From contig ONWJ01000247.1 in NCBI GenBank assembly GCA_900321535.1, forward strand, positions 1-13,270: a DNA stretch of 13,270 nt, given 5' to 3'. This DNA is from an uncultured Erysipelotrichaceae bacterium (GTDB taxonomy: Bacteria > Bacillota_I > Bacilli_A > RFN20 > CAG-826). Shown here one piece after another: positions 1 through 6,754 of the stretch (its first letter is position 1; the number at the start of each line of letters is the position of its first letter). Made by a program: the position numbers and the translations under genes. A model generated the notes under the pieces. That model did no database searches, was not told the DNA's origin, and saw only the letters and a list, made by a program, of their open reading frames with translations.

Positions 1-1381
1 CCTCTTCTTCGGTTACGTTGAAGAATGGGAGAGTCATGAGGTCTTTCCATTGATCACGGCCTTCTGGGAAGGCAATGTTCTTAACTTCGGAAAGGGTGAG
101 CTTGAGATCCAAGTCGACGTCAGCAACTTTGTTGTAGGTGACAACTGGTTCAGCAGAGCCCTCATAATGTCTGTTGGTAATGGCGACGCCAGTTTTGATC
201 TTGGCTTCAACGGTTCTGAAGGCATTGTCATCAAGAGTGACGCGGAGATAGCCGGTCTCGTCGAGATTCGGGAGGTTGTTCTTGAGTTCTTCGAAAGGTG
301 GAACTTCTCCCTGGTTCATACCAGCGATCATGCTGCTGACGAGATAGATGTTTTGATAGGTGGTGTTGAAGGTAACGCTGTAAACACCATCATCTTTGGC
401 AATCTTAACGAGGCTTGCTGCCATCGGGATATAAGTGCCAAAGTCAGTATTCTCAGCAAATTGACCGATGGTTGCTCTGGCTTGGTTCCATTGTTTTTCA
501 ACCATCGTTGGGATCATGCTGACCACAGGAGTGGCATCAACGGAATATTTGAAGTTCGCATCATCTTTTTGAAGGACGTTGAGGATGGTACCAACGACAT
601 CACTATAGGTTGCTCCTTCTGGGAGGGCAGGGAATGGAAGGCTGATGACGCCAGCGTCGACCAAAGAGGCAAGCTTCCGAAGCATGTCCGCGCCGAAGAG
701 ATCGGCGCCTTCGCCATCGAGGCCAAGTTGGAGGTTGGTGGCATCGATATAGGCTTTGGTGCCTTCGAGATAGGCTTCTGCACCAAAGTTTTCAACCGAA
801 GCAACTACAACATCCGAAGTAGCAGGAACGGAACCTTCAGCTGGGGTGCCTTGGTTCACAACCGAGACGGAATCAACACCGAATCCGACTTTGGCCTCAA
901 GATATGGGGCAACAATGTCTTCTTCGCTGCCTTCACCTTCATAGATGGTGATTGGGGTGTGGTTCTTCGGCTGGACACCTTCGATGCCGATGTGGAAGTT
1001 TTTGACGTCGACGTTGACTTTGGTGTTGCCGGTATCGACATTGACTTTCGCACTGGCTGCGAGATTGAGACCGAAGTTGTTTCTTTCGGCAATGTTCTTG
1101 ATGCCTTTTTTGATGGCGTTGGCAAGATCAGCGTTGAGATCTTCCACAGAGCTGCTGGCTTCGGCGGCAGAAGATTTGCCTTCGCCAGAAGAAGCGGCTG
1201 GGGTGCTCGTGGTAGCAGGGGTGCTGCTTGTGGCTGGTGTGCTGGTCGTAGCAGGTGCGCTGCTAGTACCTGGGTTGCTCGTAGTCGCTGGCTCACTGGT
1301 CGTAGCTGCTGGAGTGTTAGTGTTTCCGCAGGAGACAAGCGCAAAGGTTGCGGCAAGAACTAAGAGATGTTTTGCTTTCAT
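1..1381 (-). CDS. Large surface lipoprotein, C-terminus beyond window
   Basis: The reading frame is open from an ATG at 1381 to the window edge, giving at least 460 residues. The N-terminus is a lipoprotein signal: basic start, hydrophobic core, lipobox LVSC and lipid-accepting Cys18, so the protein should be anchored on the outer face of the membrane. Residues 19-80 are a Thr/Ser/Pro/Ala linker with a 6-residue period. The rest is polar, with alternating strand-like stretches such as KVNVDVKNFHIGI and EAYLEGTKAYIDATNLQL, and no motif I recognise. A good ribosome site (AAAGGAG) lies about 10 bases before the start. A 437-codon frame on the opposite strand (50-1363) is an antisense shadow. Function is unknown; a lipid- or ligand-binding beta fold is only a guess. 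Being real and a lipoprotein is near certain. Confidence 0.92.
   Translation of the reverse strand, partial: MKAKHLLVLAATFALVSCGNTNTPAATTSEPATTSNPGTSSAPATTSTPATSSTPATTSTPAASSGEGKSSAAEASSSVEDLNADLANAIKKGIKNIAERNNFGLNLAASAKVNVDTGNTKVNVDVKNFHIGIEGVQPKNHTPITIYEGEGSEEDIVAPYLEAKVGFGVDSVSVVNQGTPAEGSVPATSDVVVASVENFGAEAYLEGTKAYIDATNLQLGLDGEGADLFGADMLRKLASLVDAGVISLPFPALPEGATYSDVVGTILNVLQKDDANFKYSVDATPVVSMIPTMVEKQWNQARATIGQFAENTDFGTYIPMAASLVKIAKDDGVYSVTFNTTYQNIYLVSSMIAGMNQGEVPPFEELKNNLPNLDETGYLRVTLDDNAFRTVEAKIKTGVAITNRHYEGSAEPVVTYNKVADVDLDLKLTLSEVKNIAFPEGRDQWKDLMTLPFFNVTEEE
1184..1291 (-). repeat. Six-unit 18-bp coding tandem repeat (Pro-Ala-Thr-Thr-Ser linker)
   Basis: Within the lipoprotein gene, prolines fall at residues 31, 37, 43, 49, 55 and 61, each opening a 6-residue unit: PATTSN, PGTSSA, PATTST, PATSST, PATTST, PAASSG. 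Units alternate between a TTS and a TSS type. At DNA level units 3 and 5 open with CCTGCT while units 4 and 6 open with CCAGCC, so the array probably grew by duplication of a 36-bp pair. It likely forms a flexible, extended spacer holding the folded domain away from the membrane. Confidence 0.8.
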
Positions 1382-1406
1382 GATTGATAAGCTCCTTTAA
1401 AGTTCG

Positions 1407-1423
1407 CGACATTTAAAATGTCG
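1407..1423. promoter_or_regulatory. 17-bp palindrome at the lipoprotein transcription start
   Basis: Two perfect 8-base arms, CGACATTT and AAATGTCG, flank a single central A. The element starts 5 bases downstream of the -10 box and covers the predicted start site up to just before the ribosome site. That is a typical place for a repressor operator. A hairpin is unlikely because a one-base loop cannot form. Confidence 0.5.
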
Positions 1424-1428
1424 AGGTT

Positions 1429-1456
1429 ATTATAATCGTTCAGACCTTAAGTGCAA
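1429..1456 (-). promoter_or_regulatory. Promoter of the lipoprotein gene
   Basis: On the minus strand a perfect -10 TATAAT (1429-1434) is preceded after a 16-base spacer by TTGCAC (1451-1456), a weak -35. The predicted start is near 1422, about 40 bases before the ATG at 1381, leaving room for the AAAGGAG ribosome site. The -10 is strong; the -35 matches the consensus only in its TTG. Confidence 0.6.
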
Positions 1457-1467
1457 CTTTTAGATAA

Positions 1468-1481
1468 TGAAAGCGCTATCC
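1468..1481. promoter_or_regulatory. cre-like site upstream of the lipoprotein promoter
   Basis: The bases TGAAAGCGCTATCC match the CcpA catabolite-responsive consensus TGWAANCGNTNWCA at 13 of 14 positions, failing only at the last base. The site lies 11 bases upstream of the -35, with its centre about 52 bases before the predicted start. In Bacillus, cre sites upstream of the -35 are associated with activation by CcpA, so this could be a sugar-activated surface lipoprotein. No ccpA gene is in view. Confidence 0.5.
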
Positions 1482-1545
1482 AAAAGTGGGAAAAATAGAC
1501 GTAAATTCCAAAATCAATGTAAATTAAGCGGGTTTTTGCTGAGTT

Positions 1546-1971
1546 TTACTGATTTTTCGAAATTTCTAAAAGTTCAGATAGCTTGGCGTGCAACGCTGGG
1601 AAGGTATGATCAGATAGCTTAAGGATTTTGCCTTCTTTGGATAAGAAACAATGCTCGCTGTCGCCCTCAAAAATCACTTGGTTATCCTTGCTCATAACGT
1701 AATGAACCGTAAGAACAAAACCGTTATAAGCCTTCACCGTGATGGCAATCGAAAGATCATCACCGACGGTTGAGGGCTTCTTGTAACGGATGTTGTTCAT
1801 TCCCACTACCGGGGAAATGATGCCCTGCTTTTCAAACTCGAGATAGTCGAAACCGATTCGCTTGAAAAAGTCCATACGGGCCTCTTCCATGAAACGAATG
1901 TAATTGGAATGATGGGTGATACCCATTTTGTCGGTTTCGTAATATTGAACGTGATGAATGTAATTTTCCAT
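1546..1971 (-). CDS. Hotdog-fold acyl-CoA thioesterase, YbgC/4HBT family
   Basis: The product is 141 residues, normal for this family. The N-terminal signature YYETDKMGITHHSNYIRFME matches the 4-hydroxybenzoyl-CoA thioesterase/YbgC motif, with Asp14 in the position of the catalytic Asp. A conserved helix with EEAR follows, and the core strands extend to about residue 120. It should hydrolyse acyl-CoA or acyl-ACP thioesters in the cytoplasm as an oligomer; the substrate cannot be read from sequence. The frame continues upstream to 2112 but that part overlaps the GGDEF gene, so I chose the ATG at 1971, where homology begins. No Shine-Dalgarno is present; GATAAT ends 6 bases before the ATG. It lies 40 bases after the GGDEF gene and may also be co-transcribed with it. 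Confidence 0.88.
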   Translation of the reverse strand: MENYIHHVQYYETDKMGITHHSNYIRFMEEARMDFFKRIGFDYLEFEKQGIISPVVGMNNIRYKKPSTVGDDLSIAITVKAYNGFVLTVHYVMSKDNQVIFEGDSEHCFLSKEGKILKLSDHTFPALHAKLSELLEISKNQ

Positions 1972-1977
1972 GCCGTT

Positions 1978-1983
1978 ATTATC
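1978..1983 (-). promoter_or_regulatory. -10-like box 6 bases before the thioesterase ATG
   Basis: GATAAT (5 of 6 to consensus) ends exactly 6 bases upstream of the start codon, which would place transcription initiation at or next to the A of ATG. No ribosome site exists and no convincing -35 is found at 16-18 bases. It is one of three boxes with identical geometry in this window. Confidence 0.4.
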
Positions 1984-2011
1984 GCACGCGGAAAGCGTTA
2001 CACCACTATCA

Positions 2012-3385
2012 TCAGTAATCTGAATCTTTGTTGATGTTGAAATCAATGCCGCATCCACCGGCTTCCTTAACGCGATAAAGCGCTTTATCCGCGTCACGAT
2101 AAGCATCGTCAAATGTCATGTCTGGCGTTTTGTCGACGATGCCGAAACTTAATGAAACAAGAGGGATATTCTCTTTCTGATGAATTTCATCGAGGCTTTG
2201 ATTGATTTCATCTAAGATGTTTTCTAAGCGCTCAACACTTTGAAGATGCTCTTCTGTAGCGAAAATAATAAATTCATCACCACCAACGCGGAAGACGTAG
2301 TTGGGCTCAGGGAATGCACCACGAAGTTTTCTTGCTACCAAGCGAAGAATCTTATCGCCTAGATCGTGGCCAAAGGTGTCGTTGATTCCTTTGAAGCGAT
2401 CGACGTCAGCAATAATAAAATAGAGTCGAGTTTTTGCTAATCTAGCGCAGTCAGCAAGATATTCACGACGGTTAAAGATGCCGGTGAGAATATCGTGGCT
2501 GACTTCATACTGCAACGCTTCTTGGTGCTTTTCCTTGGCATCATACATGTGGTTATATGCTTGGGCGACGAATCGCAATTCACGGGAGCCGATGACTTCC
2601 ACCCTTTTGTTGTTTTCAATCGCTTCCTTGTAACGTTTTAAAGGCAATACCATGAGGAAATAAGAAATTGCCCCAGTGGCGAGAACGAACAAGAACAATA
2701 AAACTGCTAAACTCTCATGGAAGAGAATGACGACATTCAAACCACGATTTGCTTGTTCTTTACGCACCGAGGTGGCTTCGATTAGTAACGTTAAGCTCTT
2801 GGCGATGTCATCATCAATTTTGCTCTTAATGCTATCGTAGCCTTCATCAAAGAGCATCGTGGTAGCCTTGGTAACTTTCGCATTATTATCTAAAGCAAGG
2901 TCTTCGGCGGTTAAAGTAACTTCTTTGATTTGGGTAGGGAGGGCATCCATTCCATAAGCTTCACCCGCAAGACGCATCGCGTAGAGTTCACGGACGGCAA
3001 GGAGATTGGATTGATCTAACGCATCTTGCATATAGGAGCCAACCTCGGTATCCGCGAAATAAACTTTCACGTTCTCAACCGAGCGTTCTCTGGCTTTGGA
3101 TTCAGCGACTTCTTGCATGTAGTCCACAGCGGCTTTCGGGTTATTCAAGACAACGTATTCTCTAGATTTGCTAGTGAGGAAATCCGAAGTCTCATCTAGT
3201 AGCTGAACGTCTTCGGTGCACTTGATGTGGCCTTCCGAAATGCGGTTGATTTGCTCAAACGAGGTATGCGAAAAGCGGGTCACGATAATGATGGAAGCAG
3301 ACAAAACAAGGGAGATCAAAACGAAAATGCTGGAGATCAGCATGAGGGAAACCCCGCGTTTTTGATTCGCTTTTTCCTTGACCAT
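2012..3385 (-). CDS. Membrane diguanylate cyclase: helical sensor-HAMP-GGDEF
   Basis: 457 residues from the ATG at 3385; the frame also contains a TTG at 3415, but neither start has a ribosome site. A transmembrane helix (about 14-37) is followed by a roughly 180-residue, mostly helical extracytoplasmic region resembling the four-helix sensors of chemoreceptors, a second membrane helix (about 217-247), a HAMP-like linker, and a GGDEF domain from about residue 298. The catalytic part looks intact: DVDRF metal site, FKGINDTFGH nucleotide-binding segment, GGDEF at 368-372, and the late DADKALY motif. The RxxD inhibitory site normally located just before GGDEF is absent (PEPN instead). It should make c-di-GMP from two GTP in response to an external signal. 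It ends 40 bases before the thioesterase start and begins 95 bases after another GGDEF gene. Confidence 0.9.
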   Translation of the reverse strand: MVKEKANQKRGVSLMLISSIFVLISLVLSASIIIVTRFSHTSFEQINRISEGHIKCTEDVQLLDETSDFLTSKSREYVVLNNPKAAVDYMQEVAESKARERSVENVKVYFADTEVGSYMQDALDQSNLLAVRELYAMRLAGEAYGMDALPTQIKEVTLTAEDLALDNNAKVTKATTMLFDEGYDSIKSKIDDDIAKSLTLLIEATSVRKEQANRGLNVVILFHESLAVLLFLFVLATGAISYFLMVLPLKRYKEAIENNKRVEVIGSRELRFVAQAYNHMYDAKEKHQEALQYEVSHDILTGIFNRREYLADCARLAKTRLYFIIADVDRFKGINDTFGHDLGDKILRLVARKLRGAFPEPNYVFRVGGDEFIIFATEEHLQSVERLENILDEINQSLDEIHQKENIPLVSLSFGIVDKTPDMTFDDAYRDADKALYRVKEAGGCGIDFNINKDSDY

Positions 3386-3480
3386 ACTAGAATAGTATAC
3401 CGCAAAAAACGACAATCATTAATGAACAAATGTACGAGATTAGAAAATCTATCGATATTCGCGTACGTTAATCGGCGCTT

Positions 3481-4602
3481 TTAAACCTTTCTTCTATCGA
3501 ACTCTGCGTGCTTATAAAACTCGTTTTTCTCGAGGTACATTTTCTCTTCGGCGAGGCGAATCAAATCATCGATCGATTGGCTATTGTCCGGAGAATAAGC
3601 ATAGCCTACTGAGCAATAATATGGGGTTTTTGCAAGGTTTTCTTTAAATTTTTGAACGGTTTCCATCAATGATTCTTCGGTGACGTTGTTGGCGAGAATC
3701 AGAAATTCATCTCCTCCAAGACGATAGGCATACATCCCTTTCCCTTCTGCTTGGAGGATTGTTTTAGCAATCGTCGCGATGGCTTTGTCGCCCTCAAAGT
3801 GGCCGTAATTGTCATTCAAATATTTAAGGCCGTTGATGTCGAAGTTGATCGTCCCATTCACCGTCCCCTGCATCTTTGGGAGATCACGGTAATAGGTGTC
3901 ACGGTTGAAAAGTCCAGTAAGAGTATCGATTGATATGTTCTCTTTGTAGAGGAACAAATAATACGTCAATGTGCTGACCATGATGGTCGTATTGAGCAAC
4001 TCGATATTCTCACCATCAGCATAGAAGGTCTCTACTAGCACCGCGGTGATGACGAAAGCGGCGCAGATAAGAATGGTGACGCCGTGCATGATATGCTTCG
4101 CCTTCAAAGTAAAGACGGAGAGATAGATCAAATACAGCATGTAGCCAAAGGAAATAATGTGAGATGAATAACGAAGGGGCCCGCCGGTGAAGGTCAACTC
4201 ACCATTTTGGGCAACAAAGAAGCCAAAGACAACATTGCCCATGTTTGGAATGTAGGCAAGAAGATAGATGATGAGGTTGATGACTAGAGGCAACCAGATT
4301 AAGAAGCTCCATTTGCCGGTATAGGCTTTTCGATTCATTTTGATGAAGACGAAAATGCAGAACGGACGGAGCACGTAACCAATGATTGAACACGTAATGG
4401 TCGCATAGAGGAGGCCATGAGATTTGGTCACCATTTGAGCCTGATAAGATACCGCCAAAACAAGGCAGCATGCGGTGATGATGATAGAGCAAATCGAGAT
4501 TCGCTTATTCTGGCTATAATGCATAACCGCATTGAAAATCATAACCAAGGACAGGCATAGCAACACGAAGTTATGAATTAAAAACGAGGAAACAACATCC
4601 AT
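3481..4602 (-). CDS. Membrane diguanylate cyclase: multi-TM sensor plus GGDEF
   Basis: 373 residues. The first 220 are very hydrophobic with about seven predicted membrane helices (roughly 10-28, 36-55, 64-88, 98-118, 148-166, 173-192, 205-219), a layout common for Bacillota 7TM-GGDEF sensors. A compact GGDEF domain follows from about residue 226: DTLTGLFNRD, FDINGLKYLNDNYGH, GGDEF at 296-300, then YCSVGYA and EEKMY. The first metal-binding Asp is kept while the usual second Asp is Asn (DIN), a frequent variant in Bacillota. No RxxD inhibitory site. Predicted to synthesise c-di-GMP. No ribosome site precedes the ATG; GATAAT ends 6 bases upstream. It is divergent from the GGDEF gene at 4882 and tandem with the one ending at 2012; no clear terminator separates the tandem pair. 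Confidence 0.9.
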   Translation of the reverse strand: MDVVSSFLIHNFVLLCLSLVMIFNAVMHYSQNKRISICSIIITACCLVLAVSYQAQMVTKSHGLLYATITCSIIGYVLRPFCIFVFIKMNRKAYTGKWSFLIWLPLVINLIIYLLAYIPNMGNVVFGFFVAQNGELTFTGGPLRYSSHIISFGYMLYLIYLSVFTLKAKHIMHGVTILICAAFVITAVLVETFYADGENIELLNTTIMVSTLTYYLFLYKENISIDTLTGLFNRDTYYRDLPKMQGTVNGTINFDINGLKYLNDNYGHFEGDKAIATIAKTILQAEGKGMYAYRLGGDEFLILANNVTEESLMETVQKFKENLAKTPYYCSVGYAYSPDNSQSIDDLIRLAEEKMYLEKNEFYKHAEFDRRKV

Positions 4603-4608
4603 GGGTTT

Positions 4609-4639
4609 ATTATCATCGCCGTTTTTATTTATTTATCAA
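4609..4639 (-). promoter_or_regulatory. Putative leaderless promoter of the 7TM-GGDEF gene
   Basis: On the minus strand GATAAT (4609-4614) ends 6 bases before the ATG at 4602, and TTGATA (4634-4639, 5 of 6 to consensus) lies 19 bases upstream of it. The spacer is slightly long. Initiation would fall on the start codon, consistent with the missing Shine-Dalgarno sequence. Confidence 0.45.
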
Positions 4640-4702
4640 TAAAAACCCGTTTAACTTCTTGTGATTTTTTATCTAATTTTTATCAAAAGAATTTGAAAAG
4701 AC

Positions 4703-4768
4703 CCAAAGGAACGGAAACGGGATGGCCTAAAAGATTGCTGATTATTGCTTCAAAAGCGCTTCCTTTGG
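4703..4768. repeat. Spaced 9-bp inverted repeat in the divergent GGDEF intergenic region
   Basis: CCAAAGGAA (4703-4711) and TTCCTTTGG (4760-4768) are perfect reverse complements separated by 48 bases. They lie between the two divergently transcribed GGDEF genes, upstream of both predicted promoters, so they are more likely paired protein-binding half sites or a DNA loop than part of a mature 5' leader. The rest of the 279-base gap (4603-4881) shows no gene. Confidence 0.4.
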
Positions 4769-4824
4769 AGCAATTAACCATGCCGAAAATGACAATCATA
4801 TTGATTGTTTTTCCCAATTAAGGG

Positions 4825-4852
4825 GTGAAAAAATCTAGGGAAGTTGTAGAAT
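4825..4852 (+). promoter_or_regulatory. Possible promoter of the dCache-GGDEF gene
   Basis: GTGAAA (4825-4830) and TAGAAT (4847-4852) are separated by 16 bases, each with two or fewer mismatches to consensus. The predicted start is about 23 bases before the ATG at 4882, which has its own purine-rich ribosome site (AGGAAAGG). Confidence 0.4.
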
Positions 4853-4881
4853 AAAGCATATCGAACAGGAAAGGAAACCGC

Positions 4882-6528
4882 ATGCATTCGATTAGAACGA
4901 GGATTGCTTTACTCAATGTAATCGCCATTACGGTCGCGATTTCCGTTGCCACGACCATCAGCGCAGTTACCATTTCTAATCTCGGCCATAGCAGTTCAGA
5001 ACAATCCATGTCTTTGCTTTGCGAATACGGCAAAAGCAGTCTGAACAGCTATTTCAAAAGCGTTGAGCAATCCGTCAATACGGTTTCTAAACTCATCAAC
5101 ACGAATCTAAATACAATTCCTGATGACCAATTCAATACCAAGCTGCCTAACCACGTTGAGCAAGCCAGAATTTTGTTCAACGAGGCCGCAAAAAACACCA
5201 ACGGGGTCCTTACTTTCTATTATCGCATCGATCCAACGATCTCTGATGCCACTGGTGAAAAAGGGTTCTGGTACACCAATACAGACGGCAAGGGATTCGT
5301 TGAACACGAAGTCACGGACTTAAGCGATGACCAATATGAATGCATTTGGTTCTATCGCCCAAAATACACCCAGCAACCACTATGGCTACCACCCTATGTT
5401 ACTGATAATCTGGGCGAGTATGTCATTTCTTATAACGTCCCTGTTTATCGTAATTCTGGATTCGTCGGTGTTGTCGGCATCGAAATCGGTTACCTCACGA
5501 TCGGTGAACAAATCAAAGACATAAAAGCATTGAAAACAGGATTTGCCTTCATCATTGAAAACAAAGACTGCACGATTATTTATCATCCTGAAATCGATAT
5601 CCTAGAAACGCCGGAAAAGGATCGACCTCCTGTTCCGAAAAATGTCTACGATGCAGTAAAGGCAGGGAATCCCCACCACATTTCCTACACTTTTGGTGGC
5701 GTGGAGAAGCATGGCTATTGGCTCGATTTAGCTAACGGCATGTGCATCATCGTCTCCGCTCCAGCATCAGAGGTGAATGAGAACGGGGTCATTTTGGTTT
5801 GGACGATCGTTGCAAGCGCGGCCGTTATTCTTGCGGCATTCATCATTTTAACGATTCTTTCGACTTCAAGAATCACCAAGCCGCTCCGTCAGCTCACCGA
5901 AGCGGCTGAGAAAATCAATAATGATGACTATAACGTGCAACTAGACTATAAAAATGACGATGAAATCGGGGTTTTGACTTCTGCCTTCGGTCGTTTGGTC
6001 GATCACTTAAGAGGCTACATCGAAGATCTTAGTAGCCTTGCTTATGCCGACGCCCTCACCGAAGTCCATAACAAGAGTGCGTTCGACGTAGCAATGAAGA
6101 AGATTCAAGAACAAATCGATAACAAGGAAGAGGTTAAGTTTGCGATCGGTGTTTTCGATTGCGATGATCTGAAAATCATCAATGACGCCTATGGCCATGA
6201 TAACGGCAACATTTATCTTAGAAACTCAAGCCGATTGATCGCGGTGACGTTCCAGCATAGCGAAGTCTATCGTTTAGGCGGCGATGAGTTCGCGGTGATC
6301 TTGCAAGGCGAAGATTACGATAATCGCGACAAGCTTCACGCTCTATTCTCAGAGAAGCTCGCTGAAATCAGCGCGCTCGCCAAAGAGCCTTGGGAGAGGA
6401 TCCGCGTTTCCGTCGGCATCGCCTCTTTCGATCCAGAAGTTGATCAGTCCGCCCACGACGTGGTCGTACATGCTGACCACAAGATGTACGCGAATAAGCG
6501 TGAGCGAAAGAAGAATAAAAAAGATTAA
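4882..6528 (+). CDS. Membrane diguanylate cyclase: dCache-HAMP-GGDEF
   Basis: 548 residues. Membrane helix 1 (about 7-33), a large extracytoplasmic region (about 35-300) with dCache_1 features (WFYRP, WLPPY, EYVISYNVPVYR, GVVGIEI), membrane helix 2 (about 302-327), HAMP (about 328-380, ITKPLRQLTEAAEKI), and a GGDEF domain from about 386. Catalytic signatures are DCDDLKIINDAYGH and GGDEF at 466-470; the entry motif is DALTEVHNKSAF, close to the usual DxLTGLxNR form but with EV and HNK substitutions. No RxxD inhibitory site is found before GGDEF. Expected to bind a small external ligand and produce c-di-GMP. A ribosome site (AGGAAAGG) sits about 6 bases before the ATG. It is divergent from the 7TM-GGDEF gene. 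The lysine-rich tail (KRERKKNKKD) is unremarkable. Confidence 0.92.
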   Translation: MHSIRTRIALLNVIAITVAISVATTISAVTISNLGHSSSEQSMSLLCEYGKSSLNSYFKSVEQSVNTVSKLINTNLNTIPDDQFNTKLPNHVEQARILFNEAAKNTNGVLTFYYRIDPTISDATGEKGFWYTNTDGKGFVEHEVTDLSDDQYECIWFYRPKYTQQPLWLPPYVTDNLGEYVISYNVPVYRNSGFVGVVGIEIGYLTIGEQIKDIKALKTGFAFIIENKDCTIIYHPEIDILETPEKDRPPVPKNVYDAVKAGNPHHISYTFGGVEKHGYWLDLANGMCIIVSAPASEVNENGVILVWTIVASAAVILAAFIILTILSTSRITKPLRQLTEAAEKINNDDYNVQLDYKNDDEIGVLTSAFGRLVDHLRGYIEDLSSLAYADALTEVHNKSAFDVAMKKIQEQIDNKEEVKFAIGVFDCDDLKIINDAYGHDNGNIYLRNSSRLIAVTFQHSEVYRLGGDEFAVILQGEDYDNRDKLHALFSEKLAEISALAKEPWERIRVSVGIASFDPEVDQSAHDVVVHADHKMYANKRERKKNKKD

Positions 6529-6583
6529 ATATCCTGGTTTTGCAAGGTTTTCCTGAAATTTTAAAGCATTAGGTGGCAAGTTT

Positions 6584-6597
6584 TTTCCTATAGGAAA
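6584..6597. promoter_or_regulatory. 14-bp perfect palindrome after the dCache-GGDEF gene
   Basis: TTTCCTATAGGAAA is fully self-complementary, with no loop bases, so a protein-binding site is more plausible than a hairpin. It lies 56 bases past the GGDEF stop and just before a hairpin with a T-run. Role unknown; chance is possible in AT-rich DNA. Confidence 0.25.
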
Positions 6598-6604
6598 TGG
6601 TATT

Positions 6605-6636
6605 CCGCTTTGCTTGTAGAAAGGCGGGGCGTTTTT
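6605..6636 (+). terminator. Probable terminator of the dCache-GGDEF gene
   Basis: CCGCTTT (6605-6611) pairs with AAAGGCGG (6620-6627) apart from one bulged G, leaving an 8-base loop, and is followed by GGCGTTTTT. The stem is only seven pairs, so this is moderate support. Confidence 0.45.
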
Positions 6637-6754
6637 ACGATGTGTCTATTGGCCGAAACGAAGCACAACATTGGCTCTTTATTGGCGTTCCTTGTTCATT
6701 GAAAAGATTAAACTAATTTAACTACTTCGGGCATTTGCCCATGAAAGGAAATAT

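Noticed and set aside
50..1363. Long plus-strand frame of 437 codons antisense to the lipoprotein
   Set aside because: It lacks a ribosome site, its translation has no recognisable domain, and it ends in a low-complexity run caused by the antisense of the Pro/Thr/Ser repeat. The minus frame has a lipobox, promoter and ribosome site.
1501..1545. Possible terminator after the thioesterase
   Set aside because: No stem of useful length was found; only scattered T/A runs.
2074..2096. 16-bp perfect palindrome GATAAAGCGCTTTATC
   Set aside because: It encodes the conserved DKALY segment of the GGDEF domain; codon choice for that motif explains it, and it is inside coding sequence.
4747..4760. Second cre-like site (AAAAGCGCTTCC) between divergent GGDEF genes
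   Set aside because: Only about 10 of 14 consensus positions match, too weak to call.
4695..4790. Partial resemblance to a c-di-GMP-I (GEMM) riboswitch (CAAAGG then GGCCTAA) upstream of a GGDEF gene
   Set aside because: The spacing between the two blocks is about twice too long, and the GNRA tetraloop helix and its receptor are not found. It also lies upstream of the likely transcription start.
6729..6740. GGGCATTTGCCC inverted repeat just before the 6755 ribosome site
   Set aside because: Five base pairs with a 2-base gap cannot form a stable hairpin; likely chance.
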